Shown one piece after another: positions 22,797-33,046 of a stretch of DNA of 64,000 nucleotides. Location of the stretch: positions 1 through 64,000 of the forward strand of contig CAIKAF010000013.1 of assembly GCA_903825395.1 (NCBI GenBank). The letters are read 5' to 3'. Origin of the DNA: an uncultured Flavobacteriales bacterium (GTDB lineage Bacteria > Bacteroidota > Bacteroidia > CAIKAF01). Position 1 is the stretch's first letter. The number at the start of each line of letters is the position of its first letter. Position numbers and translations under genes: made by a program. A model generated the notes under the pieces. That model was not told the origin of the DNA, did not search any database, and saw nothing but the letters and a program-made list of their open reading frames with translations.

Positions 22797-24190
22797 TCGA
22801 CAAGTGTTAAACGAACAATGTTTTCAACGTGGTGGGTATGGGGAAACATGTCAATGGGCTGGACCACATCAATCCTGTAGCCTGGGCTCAATAAGGCTAA
22901 ATCTCGAGCTTGGGTTGCAGGATTACAGCTTACATAAATCAATATTTTGGCTTTGATTTCCAACAACCGATGAATGACATCTTCATGCATCCCCGCCCGT
23001 GGAGGGTCTACCACCACCACATCGGGCAGTCCATATTTCTGAACGGTTTCTCCGTTCAATAGCATCTTCATGTCGCCGGCTAAAAAATCAACATGCTCTA
23101 TTCCATTGCGTTTGGCATTTAAAAAGGCATCGTTAACCGCCTCCTGAACATATTCAATCCCTAAAACAAAACTGGCTTGTGAGGCCAAGAACAATGCAAT
23201 GCTTCCTGTTCCGCAATACAAGTCATATACCCGCTCAGTTCCTGTAAGCCCTGCCAGTTGTTGTACCGTTCTGTACATGATTTCTGCCTGAACGGGATTG
23301 GTTTGAAAAAATGATTGTGGCGAAATGCTGTACGATACTTCCCCTAAGGTTTCTGTAATAAAGGCTTCTCCTCGAAAGGTTTGGACCTCAAGATCGTGCA
23401 AGGCATCGTTCTTTTTTGAATTGATGGAATACACAATCCGGTGCCTATCCTGAATTTCAGCCGCAATTTCAGTTAAAAATTCCATCAAACTGCTTTCTGC
23501 ATCAGGCCCTACAATTACCCAAATCAATAAGTCTCCTTTTTTATTCGACCTAAATACTAAGTTACGCAGGTGTCCCACATGTTGGTAAGGGTGATAAAAG
23601 TTCCAGCCCCGGGCCCTGGCTTTGGTTTTTACTAGATTCCGGATTTGATTTACTTCCGAGCCCATTAGCCAACAGTGATCAATTTCCAAAACCTTGTCAA
23701 ATCGACCGGGGACATGAAACCCGCAGGCTCCTTCTTGCGGAAATTGTTCCTGACTTTTAATTTGCTCGGCGGTCAGCCACCTTCCGGTTGAAAATGAAAA
23801 GTCCAATTTGTTTCGGTATTCCCAGGGACTGGGGCTGCCTAAAATGGGCTGAGCCTGCGGAAATTCAAGACCGCCTATGCGTTCCAATTGATCTATGACT
23901 TGCTGCTGCTTGGCTTGGATTTGGCTTTCATAGGCAACATGTTGCCATTTGCAGCCTCCACAATGCCCAAAATGACCACATTTTGGTTCAACCCGATCTT
24001 CTGAACGCTGCACCCATTCCAAAATAATTCCCTCACAAAAGGAAGACTTCACTTTTAACAGTCGGACTCGCACTACATCACCCGGATGTCCAAAAGGCAC
24101 GAAAATGACCTTGCCCTCCAATTTCCCAAATGCTTTACCCTCGGCAGCTAGTCCTGTAAGCTCCAATTCAACAATGCCTCCTTTTTTCAT
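22793..24190 (-). CDS. rlmD: 23S rRNA (uracil(1939)-C(5))-methyltransferase
   Basis: N-terminal TRAM-like region, CGHFGHCGGCKWQHV, VYDLYCGTGSIALFLA, VVVDPPRAGMHE, YVSCNPATQARD. Confidence 0.95.
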   Translation of the reverse strand: MKKGGIVELELTGLAAEGKAFGKLEGKVIFVPFGHPGDVVRVRLLKVKSSFCEGIILEWVQRSEDRVEPKCGHFGHCGGCKWQHVAYESQIQAKQQQVIDQLERIGGLEFPQAQPILGSPSPWEYRNKLDFSFSTGRWLTAEQIKSQEQFPQEGACGFHVPGRFDKVLEIDHCWLMGSEVNQIRNLVKTKARARGWNFYHPYQHVGHLRNLVFRSNKKGDLLIWVIVGPDAESSLMEFLTEIAAEIQDRHRIVYSINSKKNDALHDLEVQTFRGEAFITETLGEVSYSISPQSFFQTNPVQAEIMYRTVQQLAGLTGTERVYDLYCGTGSIALFLASQASFVLGIEYVQEAVNDAFLNAKRNGIEHVDFLAGDMKMLLNGETVQKYGLPDVVVVDPPRAGMHEDVIHRLLEIKAKILIYVSCNPATQARDLALLSPGYRIDVVQPIDMFPHTHHVENIVRLTLVE

Positions 24191-24287
24191 GGATTCAAAG
24201 ATGCTAAGAATATTTCGACCCGCTAAGTTTTAATTCCAATTGAATACGCCACAATTGCCGTTGAAATTCGAAAAAAATGACCCGTAC

Positions 24288-25424
24288 CTATTCGGTCATC
24301 TCCATTTCTTGGATAAACTGCTTCCAAAAAATGCGGGCCGCATTTCCCCCTCCATACCAGTCTCCGGGAACCGGAACAGGGCCTTGGTTGAAAAACTCCC
24401 GCAACCGTTCGATGGAGCCGAATCCACCACCGCTGAGTTCCGAGGCCCCTAAATCAACCAGTTCGTTCCATTCTGTACGGTCTCGAAATACCCAAGTTGG
24501 TTTTCCATGCAAGCAAGCTTCTTTTTGAAGTCCACCAGAATCTGTCAAAACAGCAACAGAACCCATAATCAGATGCTGTGTGTCAAGGTAATCCTGAGGC
24601 GATAAAAAGTGGATTCCATCCCAATCTTTTTCGGATTTTTGAATCCGCTGAATTTGATTTCTGGTTCTGGGATGTACAGGAAAAACAACCGGAATTCCAG
24701 TCTGTTCAGCAAGGCTTTGCATGCCATTTAAAATGCCGAGTAGGGTTTCGGTATGATCTGTATTGGATTGCCGGTGAACGGTTGCCAAATAATAACCTCC
24801 AACGGCTAAACCAATTTCCCGCAGTTTTTTCAATTCTGTCTCTTGCTCTCGAACCAACAACAAGGCATCCAACATTACATCTCCACAAATGACAACCCGG
24901 GGCTTGGGATTATTTTTCTTTTCTGGAATTCCTTCCTGCTCTAAATTTTTTTTTGCCCCCTCATGCGGTACAAACAACCACTGGCTCAAATGGTCTACCA
25001 ATACTCGATTGCGTTCCTCCGGCATCTTTGAATCGTAACTTCTTAATCCTGCTTCCAAATGTGCCAGAGGAATTTGCAATTGACTTGCCGCCAGAGCCCC
25101 GGCCAAGGTACTGTTGGTATCTCCCAATACAACGACGGCATCGGGTCGGTCCTGCTCAAACTGCCGGGTCAAATGATTTATCATTTCAGGAATGTGTGCC
25201 GATGCCCTGTCTGAGGAAAGACTGAACTGGGCATGGGGTTTTGGCAAATGCAGCGGTTCGAAAAATGCCGCCGACATGTCCGCATCAAAATGCTGTCCGG
25301 TATGAATAATTCGAGCTTCAACATCGGGTATGTTCAACGCTCTAAACCAATGAAATATGGGAAATAATTTGATGAATTGGGGCCGATTGCCCACAACAAA
25401 ATCAATTCTTTTTACCAATGCCAT
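24288..25424 (-). CDS. wecB: UDP-N-acetylglucosamine 2-epimerase (non-hydrolysing)
   Basis: GNRPQFIKL, HTGQHFDADMS, VVLGDTNSTLAGALAA, HLEAGLRSYD, TDSGGLQKEACLHGKPTWVFRDRTEWNELV. Confidence 0.95.
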   Translation of the reverse strand: MALVKRIDFVVGNRPQFIKLFPIFHWFRALNIPDVEARIIHTGQHFDADMSAAFFEPLHLPKPHAQFSLSSDRASAHIPEMINHLTRQFEQDRPDAVVVLGDTNSTLAGALAASQLQIPLAHLEAGLRSYDSKMPEERNRVLVDHLSQWLFVPHEGAKKNLEQEGIPEKKNNPKPRVVICGDVMLDALLLVREQETELKKLREIGLAVGGYYLATVHRQSNTDHTETLLGILNGMQSLAEQTGIPVVFPVHPRTRNQIQRIQKSEKDWDGIHFLSPQDYLDTQHLIMGSVAVLTDSGGLQKEACLHGKPTWVFRDRTEWNELVDLGASELSGGGFGSIERLREFFNQGPVPVPGDWYGGGNAARIFWKQFIQEMEMTE

Positions 25425-25570
25425 GCTTCAAAGGTCTTAAATTTTCACGGTATTACCCGTGGACATTAAAACGGAATTGGTATGGCAGAATGAAGGTCTA
25501 TTTGATTTAGCCAAGTTTTGGCCGCTGTTTTAGCCTTAAATTCTACATTTGTTTGACCAATTCCTTGCCC

Positions 25571-27697
25571 ATGAATTTCAAATTTGGTTTTTTACTGATT
25601 GCTATGACTATGGCTTCAACCAACAACGCTCAACCCCACCGTTTGTACCCCGAATCACCAAAACAAGAATCTGTGGCGAATGGCCAGGCTTGGTACGGTT
25701 GGGCCGATGCGTTTCGTGGGCTGGAAGATACGGATGCCCCTACCACTCAAAAATGGGTCGAAGCTCAACGCAAATACACCCGAACCTATTTAGATAAGCT
25801 GTTCTTCCGCCCTGCAATCCATGCCTTTTTAGAACCCTTTTACCGAATGGAACGCTTGGGCTTGCCAGTTGAAAAAAAGGGATGGATTTTTCAAAGCCAG
25901 CAATCAGAAACCGCTCTACAGCCCGTGTTGCTCGCCACCCCCAAAGGCAGTACAAAGGCCGATACGTTAATTGACCCTTTACGCTGGGATCCCCAAGGCC
26001 GGGAAGCTATGTCAGGCTGGGCAACCGATGCGGAACTGAAGCATTTGGCGGTTTTACGTTCAAGCCAAGGTTCCGATTGGAATCAAATTTCTATCCTTAA
26101 TCTTGAATCCCGAACCTGGCTGAAAGAAACCATCAGTCAGGTTAAGTTTTCAGGAATTTCCTGGTTTAATGATGGGTTCTTCTACAGTAAGTTTCCCCAA
26201 AAGGCCGGCGATTTAAATGCAAGCAACACACATCAACAGGTGTATTACCACCGGTTAAATACCGACCCCAAATCCGATTTACTTGTTTTTCAAGACAAAG
26301 CAAATCCCCGTCGAGGTGTATATGCCTCGGTAACGGAAGATGAAAAATGGTTGATTCTAAGTCAAAGCGAAGGCACCTCCGGAAACCGCCTGGCCATAGC
26401 TGCTTTATCGGTAAATCAAAAAGGATGGAACAACTTGAAATGGCAACAACTCATTGATGATGAAGCTTCCGATGTGGATTTGATTTGGTCAGATCCGACT
26501 CATTTTTATCTGTTAACCAATCGAAATGCACCCAACAAAACCCTACTCAAACTACAGCATGGAGACCCATTTTCTAAGGCAAAGTCGCTCATCGCAGAAG
26601 ACCCAGGTCGCCTACTCATGTCCTGCCACCGCTGGCAAAATGGCTGGGTGCTGCATTACATCGATTCTGTAGCTTCCGTACTTGAATTTCATCCCGATAA
26701 TGGCCCTTCTCAACGGTTTGACCTTCCTTTTTTGGGCTCCATTTCAGGAATTTCCGTGGAACAGGACAGCCCCTATCTCTATGTGAGCATGCAATCCTAT
26801 ACCAGTCCGGGACTTTCTTTAAAATGGACTTGGGGAGCCCAAAAGCCTGAACTGCTCCATCAACCCAAACGCGAAAAGGTTCCCCAAAATGTGTGCTTAC
26901 GGCAAGAGACTTTTTTAGCCAGCGATGGAGTACGAGTGCCTGTTTTTATCATGGAAGACACGAGCATCACGGGGCCAAAACCTTGTTTGATCTACGGATA
27001 TGGTGGATTTAATATTCCCATTCTACCGTTTTACAAACCTTGGTTTCATGCCTTTGCAGAAATGGGAGGAATGGTTATTGTGCCTGCTTTAAGAGGCGGA
27101 GCTGAATTCGGAGAACGTTGGCACGAACAAGGCATGCTGTTAAATAAAAAGCGCGTTTTTCTTGATATGGAAGAAGCTGCTGAATATGCAATACATCAAG
27201 GGTACACAGAATCGGGTAAGCTGGCCGTTCATGGTCGAAGCAACGGGGGATTGCTCGTCGGCGCCGTGATGACCCGGCGTCCCGATTTGTTCAAGGTCGC
27301 CCTTCCTGCCGTAGGTGTCTTAGATATGATGCGCTACCATACCTTCACCATTGGCCGTGCATGGATGGTGGAATATGGTGACCCGGAAAAAGAGCCCTAT
27401 CAAAGTTACCTGAAATCCTATTCGCCCCTACATTCCATAAAACAGGGCCAATTGTATCCTGCAACCTTGGTTTTGACCGCCGATCACGACGATCGGGTTG
27501 TACCCTCACACAGCTATAAGTTTACGGCAGCACTCCAAATGGCGGCCAATCCCGATCACCCCGCTTTAATCCGAATTGATAAAGGAGCGGGACATGGAGC
27601 GGGGCGTGCCTTAAATGCTGAAATAAATGAGGCGGTAGATATTTTAAGCTTTTTAAGTTACCACCTTCAAATGGAATTTATGCCCAGCTCCCGTTAA
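25571..27697 (+). CDS. Prolyl oligopeptidase family serine peptidase
   Basis: YGYGGFNIPILPFY, ALRGGAEFGERWHEQGM, HGRSNGGLLVGAVMTRRPDLF, ADHDDRVVPSHSYKF. Confidence 0.95.
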   Translation: MNFKFGFLLIAMTMASTNNAQPHRLYPESPKQESVANGQAWYGWADAFRGLEDTDAPTTQKWVEAQRKYTRTYLDKLFFRPAIHAFLEPFYRMERLGLPVEKKGWIFQSQQSETALQPVLLATPKGSTKADTLIDPLRWDPQGREAMSGWATDAELKHLAVLRSSQGSDWNQISILNLESRTWLKETISQVKFSGISWFNDGFFYSKFPQKAGDLNASNTHQQVYYHRLNTDPKSDLLVFQDKANPRRGVYASVTEDEKWLILSQSEGTSGNRLAIAALSVNQKGWNNLKWQQLIDDEASDVDLIWSDPTHFYLLTNRNAPNKTLLKLQHGDPFSKAKSLIAEDPGRLLMSCHRWQNGWVLHYIDSVASVLEFHPDNGPSQRFDLPFLGSISGISVEQDSPYLYVSMQSYTSPGLSLKWTWGAQKPELLHQPKREKVPQNVCLRQETFLASDGVRVPVFIMEDTSITGPKPCLIYGYGGFNIPILPFYKPWFHAFAEMGGMVIVPALRGGAEFGERWHEQGMLLNKKRVFLDMEEAAEYAIHQGYTESGKLAVHGRSNGGLLVGAVMTRRPDLFKVALPAVGVLDMMRYHTFTIGRAWMVEYGDPEKEPYQSYLKSYSPLHSIKQGQLYPATLVLTADHDDRVVPSHSYKFTAALQMAANPDHPALIRIDKGAGHGAGRALNAEINEAVDILSFLSYHLQMEFMPSSR

Positions 27698-27718
27698 CCT
27701 ACAACGGGCTGGAAATCT

Positions 27719-28915
27719 TTACTTCTCTACCAAGCAACGTGTTCTTCTGTCGGCTTGACGACACACAATACTGTCCGAGCCCGTGGGAATCCGAATGGTT
27801 TCCTCGAACTCTACCTCCTGCTTCAAAATCAAGCGTTGACCTTGTGAATTGAAAACCTCCAGGGGGTTTCCCGGAATTAAGCCTTTGATTTGCAATTCCT
27901 CGCTTTTCTTTTTACACCATAGTTCTTGGCCAGTATCCAGGTTTTCTCCTCCTAAATTCGGTATGCTCAAGTAGCTGCCTACATCCAAACTGTAAAGGCG
28001 TGGTCCCAGACCCAAGGCCGATACGGCTTCACTTCCCAAACGTAAACTGTGCCCCGACCAAAAGCAAACGGCTTCCAATTGCCCCATTTGAAACACGGAA
28101 CCCAAGTCAATTCTGCGCACACATCCCTTCCATGGTGCTCCCAAGTCAGACGCAAAACCCAAAATCAAAAATGGGGTATACAAGGGCGGAGCATACCCCA
28201 CCAAGGCCATACAGCTATCTCCAATGATGTCTGCTCCGGTAATTTGCCCATCTACTACGATGGAATCAAGGGCTTGAATGCCGTATTTGCCGGGCGTGGT
28301 CGAAAGCCCATAAATGCGAACCCGATTGCCCACTCTGTTTTTTGAAAACAACCACAGGCTATCCCGATACACCGATAGGCCCTCGCAATCTAAATTGTGT
28401 GAATCGGGATGCAAGATCCCAGTGGGAGCATCTGCATACCAAAACTGAATTGTATCGATGGTTTGAAAGCTGCCGGTACAAAGTTGAGTTAAGGGTATTC
28501 TATAAATGGAAAGTGTATCGCGTTGACCGCTGTTGTTCCCGACATCTCCTAAAAAAATATGCGATTGACTCACCGCCACATCTTCCCAGTCGGTCAAGGA
28601 CAAGGGTAGGGCAGTGCTTTGAAGAATGGCTCCCGTGCCCTGATTCAGCCTGAATAGGCGATCTATGTTTCCTCCATCGTTATGCCCCAACAGGGCATTG
28701 CAGGCGCTCACCAACCCCGATAATTCCTGAAGGCTGTCGCTTACCGTTGAAATTAGATTTGGATTCGCGCTGCTGGGTCCGTAAACACAGCTGCCATCGT
28801 TGAAGGTGGCGGCAGGATTGTAATTAAGGGCAGCTGGATCTATGCAGCCGGCAATTTGGCCCTGCAAACCCGAAGCTGCAACCACAAAAAAGAGGATAGA
28901 AAGAAACCGCGCCAT
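27719..28915 (-). CDS. Secreted protein with N-terminal GCIDPAALNYNPAATFNDGSC motif
   Basis: Signal peptide, then calcium-loop-like motif and beta-propeller-like body. Confidence 0.75.
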   Translation of the reverse strand: MARFLSILFFVVAASGLQGQIAGCIDPAALNYNPAATFNDGSCVYGPSSANPNLISTVSDSLQELSGLVSACNALLGHNDGGNIDRLFRLNQGTGAILQSTALPLSLTDWEDVAVSQSHIFLGDVGNNSGQRDTLSIYRIPLTQLCTGSFQTIDTIQFWYADAPTGILHPDSHNLDCEGLSVYRDSLWLFSKNRVGNRVRIYGLSTTPGKYGIQALDSIVVDGQITGADIIGDSCMALVGYAPPLYTPFLILGFASDLGAPWKGCVRRIDLGSVFQMGQLEAVCFWSGHSLRLGSEAVSALGLGPRLYSLDVGSYLSIPNLGGENLDTGQELWCKKKSEELQIKGLIPGNPLEVFNSQGQRLILKQEVEFEETIRIPTGSDSIVCRQADRRTRCLVEK

Positions 28916-28921
28916 ACCCCT

Positions 28922-30421
28922 TTAATCAATGCTTTTGAAGGAAATCCGTATGCACGTGCCCTTGTCTGCTTCCGACGAAAATACTCCAATGCGTCCGTTG
29001 TGGTAATTTTCTACGATGCGTTTTGTTAAAGATAAGCCCAAACCCCAGCCCCTTTTCTTGGTGGTGTACCCGGGCTTAAAAATGGTTTTCCAGAGCTTTC
29101 GGGGTATCCCCTTTCCGCTGTCGCATACATCCAATTGCAATTGATTTCCGATTTTTTCAAGCACCAACCGTATTTCTCCGGCCTCAGGCATGGCATCCAG
29201 GCTGTTTCGAATCAGGTTCTCCAATACCCATTCCAGCAAGGGTAAATTTCCCTCTATTCGCGCTAAATCGCATCGAATCTCTGCACGAATTTGAATGTTC
29301 TTACGGCTGCGTGCCTGCATGTAGGAAACCATGTCCCGAACCAAAGGCGTCAAATCCACCGGTTTTAAATCCGGCTGACTACCAATCTTGGAAAAACGCT
29401 GGGCCACGGTGTCCAGTCGATTTACGTCCCGTTCCATTTCCCGAACCCCTTCGGGTTCTACTCCTCGTGCTTTAAACAATTCAATCCATCCCATCAAGGA
29501 AGACAACGGGGTACCCAATTGATGGGCCGTTTCCTTACTCATTCCTACCCAAACTTGATTTTGCTCTACCCGCCGGGCAGTGCTGAACAACAAATAGGCC
29601 ACCAATACAAATAAGAATATTACTGTAAACAACACAAAGGGGAAATACGTCAAGCTCGAAACGATTAGGCTATCTTGATAATAAATATGATACGAATCTC
29701 CGTCGTCCAGCTCCACCTGCATATGGTTGAACTCCTTCATGCGTTCCATAATTTGCTGGGCGCTCCACTGCTCTTCAATGCCTGCCGGCTGTAGGTTTCC
29801 CTGAGCAATCAAGGAATCGCCCGCTACATTGGTAATGATTACCGGCACCGATGCGGCATTGATTACGGTTTCTGAAATGAAATTCGACAGCAAATCATCC
29901 ATGGTGCCTTTCAGGTCAGAAAATATGATGCTATCATCAAAGTAGGCTATTTGTTTTTTCAATTCTCCGTTCACCTCGTACGAGGCATCTACAAACCGTT
30001 TGCGCTGCTTTAAGCGTTCCACCTCAGCCTTTAAATCTGCTCCCTCCGGAAAGTGGTTATGGGTTATGATGTTGCCGTCCTCATCCACTAAAATAACGGG
30101 GATGGTGTTGTTGCTCCCCACAATGGTGGCCGCCAATTCATCGCTGCAACCGCTCACCAAGCACTGCAATGCCTTTACCCATAAATCAATGTTCTGCTTG
30201 TCTTCCTCTTCAAACCTACGGAACATCTTTTTTGTCTGACGAATCAATTCGGCCCTCTTCTGTATAGCCTTTCCCCACAGTTCAACTTTCTGTTTTTCTT
30301 CGTTCGCAACAAATTTTACCAAATAACCGGTGTAGGCCGACACCAACAATACAATGAATGCCGCCGAAAAGCCAAGCCACCATTTCCACCGCTGTTTGGT
30401 CCGGTACATTCGAACTTCCAT
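28922..30421 (-). CDS. Sensor histidine kinase
   Basis: KETAHQLGTPLSSLMGW (H-box), NLIRNSLDAMPEAGEI, DSGKGIPRKLWKTIFKPGYTTKKRGWGLGLSLTKRIVENYHNG. Confidence 0.93.
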   Translation of the reverse strand: MEVRMYRTKQRWKWWLGFSAAFIVLLVSAYTGYLVKFVANEEKQKVELWGKAIQKRAELIRQTKKMFRRFEEEDKQNIDLWVKALQCLVSGCSDELAATIVGSNNTIPVILVDEDGNIITHNHFPEGADLKAEVERLKQRKRFVDASYEVNGELKKQIAYFDDSIIFSDLKGTMDDLLSNFISETVINAASVPVIITNVAGDSLIAQGNLQPAGIEEQWSAQQIMERMKEFNHMQVELDDGDSYHIYYQDSLIVSSLTYFPFVLFTVIFLFVLVAYLLFSTARRVEQNQVWVGMSKETAHQLGTPLSSLMGWIELFKARGVEPEGVREMERDVNRLDTVAQRFSKIGSQPDLKPVDLTPLVRDMVSYMQARSRKNIQIRAEIRCDLARIEGNLPLLEWVLENLIRNSLDAMPEAGEIRLVLEKIGNQLQLDVCDSGKGIPRKLWKTIFKPGYTTKKRGWGLGLSLTKRIVENYHNGRIGVFSSEADKGTCIRISFKSID

Positions 30422-30590
30422 ACTTCAAAGATAAGGAAGCGCCTGACTTTTTGTCCATGCAAGGCGGCCTTCTCCCATCAGCCCCCAAAACAATTCCTCA
30501 GTTGTGCTGTTTAGGACTCAGATTGCCTGTTTTTTTCTAAGGCATTTCAATGTTCCGGCCAAGCAGCTACCTTTGTTCTATCTTCAACGC

Positions 30591-31580
30591 ATGACCGATC
30601 GAAAAAAAGACCACTTGGATTTGGCCTTTCAAGCCCAAACTCAACAGCCCCTGACAGGCTTTAATTATGAGCCCCTGTTCTCAGGCCACCCTACCAACAA
30701 CGGCATACCCACTCTTTTTAATGGTCAGTGGCTTGGTGCTCCACTTTGGATTTCGTCCATGACGGGAGGTACGAAAGAGGCCGCAAACATCAACCGCAAT
30801 CTGGCTCAGGCTGCCGCTGAATTTAAATTGGGCATGGGACTCGGCAGCTGCCGACCTTTACTCGAATCCAAACAGGCCTGGACTGATTTTGATTTAAGAC
30901 CCATCATCGGTGATGGTCTTCCTTTTTTTGCGAATTTAGGCATTGCTCAACTTGAGGATTACATAGATAACAACAGATTTGCAGAGGTTAATGATATGGT
31001 GGCCGGCCTAAAAGCCGATGGCCTTATTGTTCATGTGAATCCCCTGCAGGAATATATGCAACCCGGCGGCGATCGGTTTCGCCGACCGCCCCTCGAAACA
31101 ATTCAGCAGGTTCTTCAATTGGCCAATTGCCCCATTATTGTAAAGGAAGTAGGGCAGGGGATGGGTCCCCTCAGCCTTAAAGCCTTGCTGGAATTGCCTT
31201 TGCTGGCCATTGAATTCGGAGCCTTTGGCGGCACCAATTTTGCTCTTCTGGAATTGCTGCGCAGCGATACCCCAACTCAATCCAAAATTGATCCACTTGC
31301 CATGGTAGGTCATACAGCCGAACAGATGCTTTCTTTCGTTCAACATTGGGTTCAAGACGCTACAGTGAACATAAAGACGCAGCACCTCATCATCAGCGGA
31401 GGCATTAAATCCTACCTGCATGGCTATGAATTGGTGCAAGCATCTCCACTACCTGCCGTATATGCTATGGCTTCGGGTTTTCTGGCTCATGCCCGTGGCG
31501 ATTATGCCGCTTTACGCACCTTCGTTCAAAGTGAAATGAACGGACTCTCTATGGCCAGGGCCATGCTCCAGCTGCCTTGA
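30591..31580 (+). CDS. fni: Type 2 isopentenyl-diphosphate delta-isomerase
   Basis: RKKDHLDLAFQAQ, ISSMTGGTKEAANINRNLAQAAAEFKLGMGLGSCR, VKEVGQGMG. Confidence 0.93.
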   Translation: MTDRKKDHLDLAFQAQTQQPLTGFNYEPLFSGHPTNNGIPTLFNGQWLGAPLWISSMTGGTKEAANINRNLAQAAAEFKLGMGLGSCRPLLESKQAWTDFDLRPIIGDGLPFFANLGIAQLEDYIDNNRFAEVNDMVAGLKADGLIVHVNPLQEYMQPGGDRFRRPPLETIQQVLQLANCPIIVKEVGQGMGPLSLKALLELPLLAIEFGAFGGTNFALLELLRSDTPTQSKIDPLAMVGHTAEQMLSFVQHWVQDATVNIKTQHLIISGGIKSYLHGYELVQASPLPAVYAMASGFLAHARGDYAALRTFVQSEMNGLSMARAMLQLP

Positions 31581-31676
31581 TTGTCAACATGCCCATGTGA
31601 GGAAATTCCGGGCATCCAATAAAACATCCTAGCCTTTTCGGTGTTTCTTTGCTTTAACCTTGCTGAAATACCGGAG

Positions 31677-33014
31677 ATGAACGAACGATTTATTAAGGCC
31701 ATTGAAGGCTTTTCCAAAGCCTCAAAAGAACAAAAGTTGGATTATGTGGCTTCACTGCTGTCCAACCCAACACAGGCTAAAGCCGACTTCAAGGGCTTCT
31801 GGCATTCCGATTCTTCTACACAGCAACGGCTCGACGAATTCAGCGAAAATACCCTGACCAATTTCGCCTTTCCTTTTGGCGTGGTACCCAATCTGCTGCT
31901 GAACAATCACTTGTACATGGTGCCCATGGTGATTGAGGAAAGTTCAGTGGTGGCTGCCGCCAGTAAAAGCGCAAAGTTTTGGTCGGATAAGGGCGGCTTT
32001 CATGCTGAAATTGTCGATGCGGTTAAAATAGGTCAGGTGCATTTTATCTGGAATGGCCGGGCCGATATCCTCAAACTCCATTTCCCTGAACTTAAGCGCC
32101 TTTTATTCGAAAATACAACGCACATTACCTCCAATATGCAGCAACGCGGAGGCGGCATTCTCGATGTGGAATTGGTGGATATGCGCTCGGAAGAACCGGG
32201 CTATTTTCAACTGAAAGCCCGATTTAATACCTGCGATTCGATGGGGGCGAATTTTATTAATTCCTGCCTTGAAGAGTTTGCACAAATCCTGAAAGATTGG
32301 TTGCAAGATGCCCCACATTTTGAACCCAACGAACGCGAGGCACATGTAATTATGAGCATTCTTTCCAATTACACGCCCGAATGCCTGGTGCGTACTTGGG
32401 TGCAATGCCCCATCTCCGATTTGGGTGTGCACGAAGGCATGGATGCCGAAACCTTTGCCTGGAAATTTCAAAAAGCCGTTCGGGTAGCCGAAATCGATGT
32501 GCACAGAGCAACCACACACAATAAAGGTATTTTCAATGGCATTGATGCCGTGGTACTGGCCACCGGAAATGATTTCCGCGCCGTAGAAGCCTGCGGACAC
32601 ACCTATGCGGCCCGAAACGGCCGGTACCAAAGCCTAACCAAGCTCGACCTTAGCAATGGCATGTTCACCTACACCCTCGAAGTCCCCATGGCGCTCGGTG
32701 TGGTTGGTGGACTCACTACCCTGCACCCCATGGTGGTGTATGCCCTCGAATTGCTCGGAAAACCCTCGGCCGAAGAACTGATGTGCATCGCCGCTTGCAC
32801 CGGACTGGCCAATAATTTTGGAGCCTTGCGCTCACTCACTACCACCGGAATTCAAAAGGGACACATGAAAATGCACCTGCTGAATATTCTCAATCACTTC
32901 CATGCTACCGATGCCGAAAAAGCGGCAGCCGTTGAACACTTTAAACAGCATAAGGTGTCCTTCAATTCGGTGCGTGAATTGCTCGAATCATGGCGACAGG
33001 CTCCTACACCCTAA
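31677..33014 (+). CDS. mvaA: Class II (degradative-type) HMG-CoA reductase
   Basis: ENTLTNFAFPFGVVPNLLLNNHLYMVPMVIEESSVVAAASKSAKFW, EVPMALGVVGGLTTLHPM. Confidence 0.92.
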   Translation: MNERFIKAIEGFSKASKEQKLDYVASLLSNPTQAKADFKGFWHSDSSTQQRLDEFSENTLTNFAFPFGVVPNLLLNNHLYMVPMVIEESSVVAAASKSAKFWSDKGGFHAEIVDAVKIGQVHFIWNGRADILKLHFPELKRLLFENTTHITSNMQQRGGGILDVELVDMRSEEPGYFQLKARFNTCDSMGANFINSCLEEFAQILKDWLQDAPHFEPNEREAHVIMSILSNYTPECLVRTWVQCPISDLGVHEGMDAETFAWKFQKAVRVAEIDVHRATTHNKGIFNGIDAVVLATGNDFRAVEACGHTYAARNGRYQSLTKLDLSNGMFTYTLEVPMALGVVGGLTTLHPMVVYALELLGKPSAEELMCIAACTGLANNFGALRSLTTTGIQKGHMKMHLLNILNHFHATDAEKAAAVEHFKQHKVSFNSVRELLESWRQAPTP

Positions 33015-33046
33015 ACCCGTTGAACTCCGGAATCCAGCCGCACAGC

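Noticed and set aside
32103-32630. 175-aa minus-strand ORF
   Set aside because: Antisense shadow of HMG-CoA reductase
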